A DNA stretch of 14,377 nt from Clostridiales bacterium (GTDB taxonomy: Bacteria > Bacillota > Clostridia > Oscillospirales > CAG-382). A program made the position numbers and the translations under genes. A model generated the notes under the pieces. It searched no databases. It was not told the origin of the DNA and saw nothing but the letters and a program-made list of their open reading frames with translations. Position 1 is the stretch's first letter. Each line of letters starts with the position of its first letter. The stretch is taken from NCBI GenBank assembly GCA_003452915.1, contig DMMZ01000004.1:9166-23542 (forward strand), read 5' to 3'. Positions 5,645-12,695 of the stretch are shown in pieces.

Positions 5645-8113
5645 TTATATAAACAGTGTTGTTCCAGCATTTTCATTGCTTGCAATGTAAGTGGCAACAC
5701 CGCCGTATTCAACGCCATCGATAAGTTCCTCTTTTGTTATACCCATAAGATCCATACTCATGGTACAAGCTATAAAACGAACGCCTTCTTTCATAGCATT
5801 TTTTATCATGGTTTCAATGTCATCGACATTCTTTTTCTTCATAATACCTTTTATCATTTTGGCTCCGATACCAAACATATTCATGTTCGATAGTGGAAGT
5901 CTTTTTGCACCTCGTGGCATCATAAAACCAAACATTTTTTCAATAAGATTTTTCTTAACCTTAATTCTACCGTTTTTGCGTAAAGCGTTTAATCCCCAGA
6001 AGGTGAAAAAGATTGTAACTTTTTTACCACTTGCTGCTGCACCCTGAGCAATAATCATAGAAGCAATAGCTTTATCAAGCTCACCGCTGAAGACAACAAT
6101 GGTAGCATTCTCCTGAACGGTAAAACAACCTTGGTTATTTGTTTGTCTGCTTCCTTTTTGCAAGAGTGCTATATACTTGCCGTTCTCGTTTGTGAGCGAC
6201 AGAAGGCTGTGACCGTTAGTTTTACTCCAACTTTCAACATCCTTTGAAAAACCGAAGTCGGTTGCGGTAACACGAATTTGGTCACCCTCGGAAGCAGTTT
6301 TCAGCGCATTGTGAGTAGCCATTAAAGGACCCGGACATTGTAATCCTGTTACATCGATATCTATAATATTTTTTTTGTCCACAGTTTGATTGTCGGTATC
6401 TTCAATTATCTGGGAAGTTTTTACTGTACTGTCAGTAACAGGTGTGTAGTATGCTGTCTTGTAGGTCAAGTATCCACCGGAAAGGTTGCTTAAATTTGTA
6501 TAACCTTTGCCAATTAAAATCATTAAAGCTATATGAGCGCGGAGACCTACCTGGCAGTTTACGCATAGCGATATGTTTTTATCTGTCGGAAGTTCCGCTA
6601 ATCTTTTTCTCAATTCATCGACAGGAATATTAACGGAACCCTCGATATGACCGGCAGAAAATTCTATCGGTGTTCGAACGTCAAGAAGATAACCGCCATT
6701 TTTAACAAAAGCATCAACTTCGTTGTAATGCAATATATTATACTTTTTACTTATCGCATTGGTTGCAATATAACCTAAAATATTTACAGGATCTTTTGCA
6801 GAAGAATAGGGTGGAGCATAGCATAATTCTATATCGGGAAGTTCATTAACTGTACCTTTTAAACGGATAACAGTTGAAATAACATCAATTCTCTTTTCGG
6901 TTCCTTCTTTTCCGATTGCCTGTGCACCAAGAATTCTGCCATCCTCGGGTGAGAACAACATCTTGAGCGATATATTTGTTGCGTTCGGGTAATACCCGGC
7001 ATGGTTTGTACGGTGCGCATGGATTGCAGTGTATTTAATGTTCTTAGCTTTTAATGTAGCCTCGTTGTTACCTGTAGCTGCGACCGTGAGGTCAAACACT
7101 TTCGCAACGGATGTACCCAAAGAGCCGTCATAGCTTGCAGGCAAACCGCAAATATGATCCGCAACAAGCCTACCTTGCCTGTTAGCAGGCCAAGCAAGCG
7201 GAATAGCTGTCTGGTCACCGCTTATTCTGTCTGTTACTTCGATAGCGTCGCCAACTGCATAAATATCATTTATAACTTCACCTGTTTTTTCATCATATGT
7301 CTGCAAAGTCTTTGTAGTCTTTATATGCCCTCTCGGGCCAAGTGAGAGACCACCGGATTTCGCAAGTGCATTCTCGGGAACAACACCGATTGAAAGAATA
7401 ACCATATCTGTAGAAAGTGTTTTTTTACTTTCAAGTACAACGGTATGACCATTATCTCTAAATTCTGAAATTCCGTCACCTAAAACGAGGTCAACACCAT
7501 GAACATTCAGCTCTTGATGTAAAAACTGCGCCATTTCAAAGTCTATCGGACGCATAACCTGCGGCAGCTTCTCGACTATTGTTGTTTTAATTCCACGTTC
7601 TGTCAGGTTTTCTGCCATTTCAATACCGATAAAACCGCCGCCAATGACAATTGCAGTCTTTGGCTTTTTAATATCGATATAATTTTTTATAGCATCGGTA
7701 TCGGGTATATTGCGCAAGACAAACAGATTGTCTGCATCTGCAATACCAGGAATATTTGGTTTTATCGGTTTAGCACCGGGAGAGAGAATTAGCGTATCAT
7801 AACTCTCTTCATAGGTGTTATTTTGCATTTTATTATAAGCTGTAATTGTCTTTCTATCGCGGTTTATTGCAATTACTTCGGTAAAGTTGCGTATATCAAG
7901 ATTAAAACGTGTAGACATACCCTCGACAGTCTGTACCAATAGCTTATTACGTTCTTTGATAACGCCGCCAATATAATAAGGAAGTCCGCAGTTTGCAAAG
8001 GAAATATGCTCATCACGTTCGAACATAATTATTTGTGCGTCTTCGTTTAGCCTACGCAACCTCGCAGCTGCAGTAGCTCCACCTGCTACACCGCCAATGA
8101 TGATAATCTTCAT
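5645..8113 (-). CDS. CoA-disulfide/persulfide reductase fused to rhodanese, TusA and DsrE-like domains
   Basis: This 822-residue fusion has four parts. Residues 1-450 are a FAD- and NAD(P)H-dependent CoA-disulfide/persulfide reductase: N-terminal IIGGVAGG, redox Cys42 in SFANCGLPYYIGG, a second dinucleotide motif GGGFIG at 158, the FAD motif YAVGDA near 285, and YAPPYSSAKDP near 432. Residues 455-555 are a rhodanese domain with probable active Cys520 (CQVGLR). Residues 583-652 are a TusA-type domain with Cys593 in CPGP. Residues 668-822 are DsrE-like, with Cys783 in FIACTMSMDLMG. The likely role is reduction of persulfides and relay of sulfane sulfur between domains in the cytosol. An upstream in-frame ATG at 8125 overlaps the GGAGG site, so 8113 is the better start. 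It has a consensus promoter and is followed by a membrane-protein gene. Confidence 0.93.
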   Translation of the reverse strand: MKIIIIGGVAGGATAAARLRRLNEDAQIIMFERDEHISFANCGLPYYIGGVIKERNKLLVQTVEGMSTRFNLDIRNFTEVIAINRDRKTITAYNKMQNNTYEESYDTLILSPGAKPIKPNIPGIADADNLFVLRNIPDTDAIKNYIDIKKPKTAIVIGGGFIGIEMAENLTERGIKTTIVEKLPQVMRPIDFEMAQFLHQELNVHGVDLVLGDGISEFRDNGHTVVLESKKTLSTDMVILSIGVVPENALAKSGGLSLGPRGHIKTTKTLQTYDEKTGEVINDIYAVGDAIEVTDRISGDQTAIPLAWPANRQGRLVADHICGLPASYDGSLGTSVAKVFDLTVAATGNNEATLKAKNIKYTAIHAHRTNHAGYYPNATNISLKMLFSPEDGRILGAQAIGKEGTEKRIDVISTVIRLKGTVNELPDIELCYAPPYSSAKDPVNILGYIATNAISKKYNILHYNEVDAFVKNGGYLLDVRTPIEFSAGHIEGSVNIPVDELRKRLAELPTDKNISLCVNCQVGLRAHIALMILIGKGYTNLSNLSGGYLTYKTAYYTPVTDSTVKTSQIIEDTDNQTVDKKNIIDIDVTGLQCPGPLMATHNALKTASEGDQIRVTATDFGFSKDVESWSKTNGHSLLSLTNENGKYIALLQKGSRQTNNQGCFTVQENATIVVFSGELDKAIASMIIAQGAAASGKKVTIFFTFWGLNALRKNGRIKVKKNLIEKMFGFMMPRGAKRLPLSNMNMFGIGAKMIKGIMKKKNVDDIETMIKNAMKEGVRFIACTMSMDLMGITKEELIDGVEYGGVATYIASNENAGTTLFI

Positions 8114-8148
8114 AGCTACCTCCATAAATGTGTTATAATCGATATAAT

Positions 8149-8173
8149 ATGCAAAAATCGCCTAATTTTGCAT
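8149..8173. promoter_or_regulatory. Candidate operator: inverted repeat in the leader of the sulfur-transfer operon
   Basis: ATGCAAAA (8149-8156) and TTTTGCAT (8166-8173) are perfect inverted arms separated by 9 bases. The repeat lies between the predicted transcription start (near 8178) and the start codon, where a bound repressor would block elongation or initiation. No specific regulator is recognised; it does not look like a CsoR/CstR-type GC-rich operator. Confidence 0.4.
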
Positions 8174-8184
8174 CATATAAATTT

Positions 8185-8213
8185 ATTATATATTAAATTA
8201 AAAAAATTGTCAA
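8185..8213 (-). promoter_or_regulatory. Perfect-consensus promoter of the sulfur-transfer operon
   Basis: On the minus strand TTGACA (8213-8208), exactly 17 bases, then TATAAT (8190-8185). Both hexamers and the spacing match the SigA consensus completely. The gene starts 72 bases downstream of the -10. A promoter this strong usually needs a repressor, which fits the inverted repeat just downstream. Confidence 0.85.
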
Positions 8214-8228
8214 TTACAAGAATAGAAA

Positions 8229-8250
8229 AAGCGGCAGTACTCTGCCGCTT
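8229..8250 (-). terminator. Intrinsic terminator after the PHP-domain gene
   Basis: AAGCGGCAG (8229-8237) and CTGCCGCTT (8242-8250) form a 9-bp GC-rich stem with a 4-base loop. On the minus strand it is followed by TTTTTCTATT. It begins 5 bases after the stop codon of the gene ending at 8256. Confidence 0.88.
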
Positions 8251-8255
8251 AAATA

Positions 8256-8948
8256 TTAGTATATTTTACTGAATATCTTACCGTTATCATCTTTAATAGC
8301 GGCAATAAATTCGTTAATATTTAACAATTGTCTGTCGAAAGACATTCCGATAACTTTCTTCTGAAGCGAACCCATATGATTATCGGTACCGAATGTTTTA
8401 TACAAAGAATAGTTATTTGCGTACTCGTCAGCACGTTCGTTTTCAAAATCGGTTCTGTTTGCACTCAGGACTTCCACTGCATCGATTTTTCTTGGAATAA
8501 GCCTAATCATATCAATGTATCTGGCTTCTCTGAATGGGTGTGCGTGGATTATAAATCCGCCTTCACTTCTGACAAAATCGCAATAATTATTAAGCTCCAT
8601 TGCAGAAATTTCCTGATGATTTAACAGCCATTCTTCATCCAAACCGTATGTAAGAAAATCTGTTCCTGCATGAGGAGCTCTTGTATATTCCCAACCGAAA
8701 AACACTTTTAAACCGATCTCATCGCCGATTTTACGTGCTTTTTTATAACCAATACTAAGAGCTTTTACTGCTTTCCCCCAATTTTCATTTGAAGCTGGAG
8801 TTTTATCGTAACAAACAAAATGATCTGTTATAACAATTCCATCGAATCCGATTTTTTTGTAAAAACGTACGGTGTCCTCTGCGGTTGCCATTGCACAAGC
8901 ACTTACTTCACTCGTGTGAACATGAGTATCATATATAAACTGATCCAT
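8256..8948 (-). CDS. PHP-domain metal-dependent phosphoesterase family protein
   Basis: This 230-residue protein carries the metal-binding motifs of the PHP family in order. They are DTHVHTSE (His9, His11), VITDHF (Asp42, His43), GWEYTR (Glu87), IIHAHPF (His135, His137) and GTDNHMG (Asp189, His191). Members act on phosphate esters, for example in histidinol-phosphatase-like or nuclease-type reactions. Lone small PHP proteins such as this one are often of unknown substrate. The frame is open upstream to 9026, but the ATG at 8948 has GAGGA about 11 bases ahead. It also places the HxH motif at residue 9, as is usual, and lies downstream of the promoter at 9032-9060. It is a single-gene unit with its own promoter and terminator, so it is not tied to its neighbours. 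Confidence 0.88.
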   Translation of the reverse strand: MDQFIYDTHVHTSEVSACAMATAEDTVRFYKKIGFDGIVITDHFVCYDKTPASNENWGKAVKALSIGYKKARKIGDEIGLKVFFGWEYTRAPHAGTDFLTYGLDEEWLLNHQEISAMELNNYCDFVRSEGGFIIHAHPFREARYIDMIRLIPRKIDAVEVLSANRTDFENERADEYANNYSLYKTFGTDNHMGSLQKKVIGMSFDRQLLNINEFIAAIKDDNGKIFSKIY

Positions 8949-9031
8949 TAATTTATAATTCCTCTTTTTTATTTTGTGAAAATCTAACGAATTATTAACA
9001 ACAAATTTTATATTTACTATTATCAAGCAAT

Positions 9032-9060
9032 ATTATATCACTATACTTAATATTTGACAA
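9032..9060 (-). promoter_or_regulatory. Promoter of the PHP-domain gene
   Basis: TTGTCA (9060-9055), 17 bases, then TATAAT (9037-9032) on the minus strand. It lies between the stop of the SleC-like gene and the PHP start, which separates the vegetative-type PHP gene from the spore gene upstream. Confidence 0.72.
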
Positions 9061-9093
9061 GTAAAATTATCATTTATTAATTTTCTATATTAT

Positions 9094-10353
9094 TTACGTA
9101 AGCTCTGCCAATTTTGTTACAGCAACGAAAATGTTTGAGATTTCATACCATGTTGCAAAATCCACTATTCCGGTTTCCGGTAAACCGAATATCTGTTGAA
9201 ATTTTTGAACAGCAGCTCTGGTTTTAACGCCGAATACCCCGTCAACAGCCAACTTTGGTATTGCAGGATAATTATTTGATATTGCATTTAACTGTTGTTG
9301 AATGGTTCTTACTGCCGCACCTGTTGAACCTACCTGTAACGGACTGCCGGGGTAGGATACCGGCACACCAGCAACCTTTTTAGCCTGCATTAAGAAAATA
9401 TCCTGCCCATAATATTGCTTTAAAATATTTATTGCGCTGAATCCTCGTTCTCCAAGATTCTTTGAACCCCATTGAGAGAGCCAATCTGGGCAGGTTGTTC
9501 TTGAACCGTCGCAATATTGTGTAAATAAAGGCTGCCTGATATCTGGTTTAGTGATGAAGGTTGTAAATAATTCATCTACAATTACAGCAATTTCGTTGTA
9601 AATATTTCTTTGATATACAAAAGCCTGGTCAAAAGATGTAGTATTGGTAATTGTAAAATCAAAACCCTTGCCTCTGTACCATTCAGTATAAACTCGGTTT
9701 AACGTAAATGACAGGATAGCGAGAACATTTGCTCTTATAGTTTCTCTTGGCCAAGTAGAATATATCTCACAGCTTGCAACATTTTTTATGTAATCTCTGA
9801 AAGGAATATAAAGGTTACGTGCTGTGGTGTCTGTTGGAACACCCTCGTGTACAATGACAAATTCAGGAACAACAGGGTTTGGTAGAACGACAAAACCGAG
9901 TGATGGAGGAAGCGGTTTTACAGGCTCCTCAGGAATTTTAGGCGGATAAATACCATATAAAGTATGCGCTTCAATATAGATATCCTGCGCTTGTGGAAAA
10001 CCGTTTGCAACAGGTCTTAGTCGTACATTTTGTACCGCTGTACTATTTGGTAAAATTTGTGCGTTTTCTACTTTTACCGGCTGGTAACCTTCCATCACCA
10101 CATAAATATTATACAATGAATAAGGCATTGGTTCATCGGGTCTTTGTGAAAATTCGACCGGTGGTGTTGGTAAATTTATAACTGGTGTTTGTCCAGAAAC
10201 GTCGGTTATTAACTCGTCTATAACTCTTTCCTCACCGTTTGCGTTACTCGAAGTAATTCGTACAGTGGCCATAGGGACAGGTTTTCCAACATCAATCGCA
10301 TATACTCCGGTTATTAAACGACCTAAATCAATCGTATTATTTCCATTATTCAT
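9094..10353 (-). CDS. sleC: SleC-like spore cortex-lytic enzyme (zymogen)
   Basis: The protein has 419 residues from ATG 10353 (AAGGAG 10 bases upstream; an adjacent TTG at 10356 is the alternative). Domains in order: an N-terminal beta-sandwich resembling a carboxypeptidase-regulatory fold (about 10-115, LITGVYAIDVGKPVPMATVRI region); a proline-rich linker (about 137-165); and a SpoIID-like lytic transglycosylase region (about 180-320). In the last, ASCEIYSTWPRETIRANVLA places Glu196 where SpoIID has its catalytic glutamate. The C-terminus is a peptidoglycan-binding domain (about 337-409, LQVGSTGAAVRTIQQQLN and VDGVFGVKTRAAVQKFQ). SleC is deposited in the spore as an inactive proenzyme and is activated by Csp proteases at germination; the linker is the likely cleavage region (inference). 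The divergent csp genes support the assignment. Sporulation-specific expression is expected, but I see no clear SigE/SigK promoter. Confidence 0.85.
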   Translation of the reverse strand: MNNGNNTIDLGRLITGVYAIDVGKPVPMATVRITSSNANGEERVIDELITDVSGQTPVINLPTPPVEFSQRPDEPMPYSLYNIYVVMEGYQPVKVENAQILPNSTAVQNVRLRPVANGFPQAQDIYIEAHTLYGIYPPKIPEEPVKPLPPSLGFVVLPNPVVPEFVIVHEGVPTDTTARNLYIPFRDYIKNVASCEIYSTWPRETIRANVLAILSFTLNRVYTEWYRGKGFDFTITNTTSFDQAFVYQRNIYNEIAVIVDELFTTFITKPDIRQPLFTQYCDGSRTTCPDWLSQWGSKNLGERGFSAINILKQYYGQDIFLMQAKKVAGVPVSYPGSPLQVGSTGAAVRTIQQQLNAISNNYPAIPKLAVDGVFGVKTRAAVQKFQQIFGLPETGIVDFATWYEISNIFVAVTKLAELT

Positions 10354-10501
10354 CAAAACTCTTCTCCTTATAAAAAAGCATATATTTTAAGTATATTTCA
10401 AAATGTTTCATTAAGTACGTAAAAAACCAATTTTTAACGTTGCAACATATAATAAAATATATACTTTTAGTCATATTATATTTTATATGGAGTGATTTTT
10501 A

Positions 10502-10780
10502 ATGCAAAATAGTTTTTCTAAAAAGAACAATAAAAACAACCTTCCGCCTTCGCGCCCTCCACAAATTGAACCTACATATTGTAAAGGAAAAAATAAATAC
10601 GAGCCCAGTGAATTAAAGCCATTGTTAAATACTTATATTTATATATGGCTATCGAACGGAAGTTCATTTTGGATGTATCCTGTAAAATTAGCTGATAATA
10701 TGGTCTGTGGTTATACCTGGTCGGGTGAAAGCTGGGAAATGCTCTATATAAGTTGTGCTCTAATAAAAAGTTTATATTAA
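10502..10780 (+). CDS. Small protein of unknown function beside the csp genes
   Basis: This is a 92-residue protein starting at ATG 10502, with GGAGT 8 bases upstream. The N-terminal third is basic and proline-rich (NNLPPSRPPQIEPTY). The C-terminal 50 residues are aromatic-rich: NTYIYIWLSNGSSFWMYPVK, then VCGYTWSGESWEML. There is no signal peptide or clear membrane helix. I recall short clostridial proteins with a similar 'TYIYVWLxNGxSFWxYP' segment, some apparently spore-related, but cannot name the family. Its place between sleC and the csp genes, on the csp strand and 178 bases before the first csp, suggests a spore-coat or germination accessory role. This is positional inference. CATATTATA upstream at 10472 is only weakly like a sporulation -10. 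Confidence 0.7.
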   Translation: MQNSFSKKNNKNNLPPSRPPQIEPTYCKGKNKYEPSELKPLLNTYIYIWLSNGSSFWMYPVKLADNMVCGYTWSGESWEMLYISCALIKSLY

Positions 10781-10785
10781 AGAAA

Positions 10786-10946
10786 TCTGAAAGAAAACTT
10801 TCAGACTTAGAGTTTTGTGCCTTTTACACGGATAATATGGTGTAAATTTGGCTACTGCCAAAAATCCGCAATGAGCGGGGAACCAGCACAAAACTCCATA
10901 CACCGACGATTGGAATGGATATAAAAGCCTGAAAGCATACTTTCAG
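10786..10946 (+). promoter_or_regulatory. Candidate structured RNA leader (riboswitch-like) upstream of the first csp gene
   Basis: Hand folding gives a dense set of perfect helices. Hairpin A: TCTGAAAG (10786-10793) with CTTTCAGA (10798-10805), loop AAAA. Closing helix P1: GAGTTTTGTGC (10810-10820) with GCACAAAACTC (10886-10896), 11 bp. Inside P1: P2 TTTACAC (10823-10829) with GTGTAAA (10840-10846); P3 TTTGGC (10847-10852) with GCCAAA (10857-10862), loop TACT; P4 CCGC (10866-10869) with GCGG (10875-10878). Unpaired GGAACCA leads back to P1. Hairpin B: CTGAAAG (10929-10935) with CTTTCAG (10940-10946), loop CATA. Hairpins A and B share their stem sequence, so they can also pair with each other. 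Hairpin B ends 5 bases before the AGAAAGG ribosome binding site. No T tract follows, so a translational effect is likelier than termination. Class unknown. Confidence 0.6.
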
Positions 10947-10958
10947 ACAAAGAAAGGT

Positions 10959-12695
10959 ATGAATATAAAAATGACAACACCAATACTTATTGGATCACAG
11001 GATATATCTCAATTACAACCTGGATTAGTATCTGATGAAGGTAAAATTGAAGTTATTGTAAAATACAGCGGTGATATTTTTAAGGTAGGTACAGAATTGG
11101 AAGCGGAGGTGGAGATTCTTGACCCTGAATATGCAATATTTACTTTGCATTTAAGCAGGGTTGAAAAATTACATAACTATAAAGAAGTTGAATATATTGA
11201 ACTACCTAAAATTATGACATATTTATTGAGTGAGAGTCTTTCAAGAGCTTGTATTCCAGTTGTACAGAGTCCGGATAGATTTGGACTAACAGGTAACGGA
11301 ATAATTGTTGGAATAATTGACTCGGGAATAGATTTTACACATCCTGATTTTATAAACGAAGATAATACCAGTCGAGTCCTTTTTTTGTGGGATCAAAGTA
11401 TAGATGGTAGCCCACCAGCTGGCTTCAGAAGTGGAACTGAATATACTAACGAACAAATTAATAAAGCACTGGCAAGCGAATTTCCTTTTTCTGTATTGCC
11501 AAGCAGAGACGAAGCAGGTCACGGAACAGCAGTGACAGGGATTGCGGCAGGGAACGGACGGCAAAGCATGGGACGTGAAAGGGGAGTAGCCCCACAAGCT
11601 TCAATTATTTCAGTTAAGCTAGGACATACGGGTAATCAATTTTTTCCGCGCAATACCGAAATAATGCGTGCAATTAAATACATATCCGATAAAGCAGAGG
11701 CATTAAATATGCCTGTTGTAATGAATCTAAGTTACGGTACCAACAATGGCTCACATGCAGGTGATTCTCTTTTTGAGACATACATTAATTCAGTTGCTGA
11801 AAAATGGAAAACGGTATTTTCTGTTGCAACCGGAAATGAAGGCTCCGCTGCTCACCATTTTACCGGTACAGTAAGCAATAATACGACTGTTGAAGTGGAT
11901 TTTGTTACTCTGGGCATAGTCAAGAGCTTCTATATGACTCTTTGGAAGAATTTTGCGGATACTTTTTCATTTGAGCTTATTTCTCCAAGCGGTAGAAGCT
12001 CAGGTGTGATAAGGACAGAACAACGAGAAAATTATGTTACACTTGACGGTGTATTAGTATCGTTTTATTATGGTCAACCTACACATTATAATCTAGGACA
12101 GGAATTATTTTTTAATTTCAGGGCGTTAAACAGCAGCATACCCAAAGGTGTATGGAAATTAAAAGTAAACGGTATTCAGGTAGTTGACGGTAATTTCGAT
12201 ATTTGGCTGCCGACAGTTGAGGATGTCAGCAGCAATACAGCTTTTCTACTGCCTAGTCCAGAAACAACATTGACTATTCCTTCAACTGCTCTTAATGTTA
12301 TATCTGTAGGCGGTTATAATGCATTAACAAACAGTGCTGCGGAATTTTCCGGCAGAGGCTATACCAGAAGGATTTTGTATGTAAAACCTGATCTTGTAGC
12401 TCCGGCAGTAGGTATATTAGCACCACGTTCAGGCGGAGGTTACGATACTTTTACCGGAACAAGCTTTGCCGCACCATTTGTAACAGGTGCTGCAGCTCTT
12501 ATGATGGAGTGGGGCATTGTCAGAGGTAATGATCCTTTCCTATACGGACAGCGTGTAAAAGGCTTCTTACAGAAAGGTGCAACAAGAGAAACTTTTATAG
12601 ATTATCCCAATCCTATTTGGGGTTACGGAACTCTTTGTTTAAGCAGAACCATGGATTATCTTGTTGAATATAGCGGAGTGGGGTTTGTGAGATGA
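10959..12695 (+). CDS. Csp-type subtilisin-like germination protease (family S8), intact triad
   Basis: The protein has 578 residues. An N-terminal prodomain (about 1-100) precedes the S8 catalytic domain, with Asp121 in GIIDSGIDFTHPDF, His188 in DEAGHGTAVTGIAAG, oxyanion Asn293 in ATGNEG and Ser502 in FTGTSFAAPFVTG. The region about 300-435 is an inserted strand-rich domain typical of clostridial Csp proteases (jelly-roll fold), ending FDIWLP. There is no Sec signal, as expected for a protein made in the mother cell and packed into the spore. Csp proteins cleave pro-SleC, whose gene lies divergently 600 bases away. The complete triad suggests an active protease. The start is uncertain: AGAAAGG lies only 1 base before ATG 10959 and 13 before ATG 10971. 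It overlaps the next gene by 4 bases (ATGA). Which of CspA, B or C it matches cannot be told here. Confidence 0.9.
   Translation: MNIKMTTPILIGSQDISQLQPGLVSDEGKIEVIVKYSGDIFKVGTELEAEVEILDPEYAIFTLHLSRVEKLHNYKEVEYIELPKIMTYLLSESLSRACIPVVQSPDRFGLTGNGIIVGIIDSGIDFTHPDFINEDNTSRVLFLWDQSIDGSPPAGFRSGTEYTNEQINKALASEFPFSVLPSRDEAGHGTAVTGIAAGNGRQSMGRERGVAPQASIISVKLGHTGNQFFPRNTEIMRAIKYISDKAEALNMPVVMNLSYGTNNGSHAGDSLFETYINSVAEKWKTVFSVATGNEGSAAHHFTGTVSNNTTVEVDFVTLGIVKSFYMTLWKNFADTFSFELISPSGRSSGVIRTEQRENYVTLDGVLVSFYYGQPTHYNLGQELFFNFRALNSSIPKGVWKLKVNGIQVVDGNFDIWLPTVEDVSSNTAFLLPSPETTLTIPSTALNVISVGGYNALTNSAAEFSGRGYTRRILYVKPDLVAPAVGILAPRSGGGYDTFTGTSFAAPFVTGAAALMMEWGIVRGNDPFLYGQRVKGFLQKGATRETFIDYPNPIWGYGTLCLSRTMDYLVEYSGVGFVR

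Noticed and set aside
8949..9026. Longer N-terminus for the PHP protein
   Set aside because: The added 26 residues precede the DTHVHT motif that usually begins the protein, and the first start would lie only about 6 bases from the -10 of the promoter.
10451..10479. SigE/SigK-type promoter ahead of the 92-residue gene (CATATTATA at 10472)
   Set aside because: Only the -10 is partly matched and the -35 region is generic AT-rich sequence, too weak to list as a feature.
10810..10896. Miniature transposable element with 11-bp terminal inverted repeats
   Set aside because: The bases flanking the arms (CTTA and CATA) are not a target-site duplication, no second copy occurs in the window, and the nested helices fit an RNA fold better. 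Genome-wide copy number would settle it.
10860..10900. Possible c-di-AMP (ydaO/yuaA) riboswitch because of AATCCGC...GCGGGGAACCA
   Set aside because: The conserved second half (GGGGTGAATC-type block and the later CAGCTAACCTC-type segment) is absent within a suitable distance.
10897..10904. CATACACC as a sporulation sigma -10 directly ahead of csp
   Set aside because: No matching -35 at the required distance, and the bases lie immediately next to the P1 helix of the structured leader.
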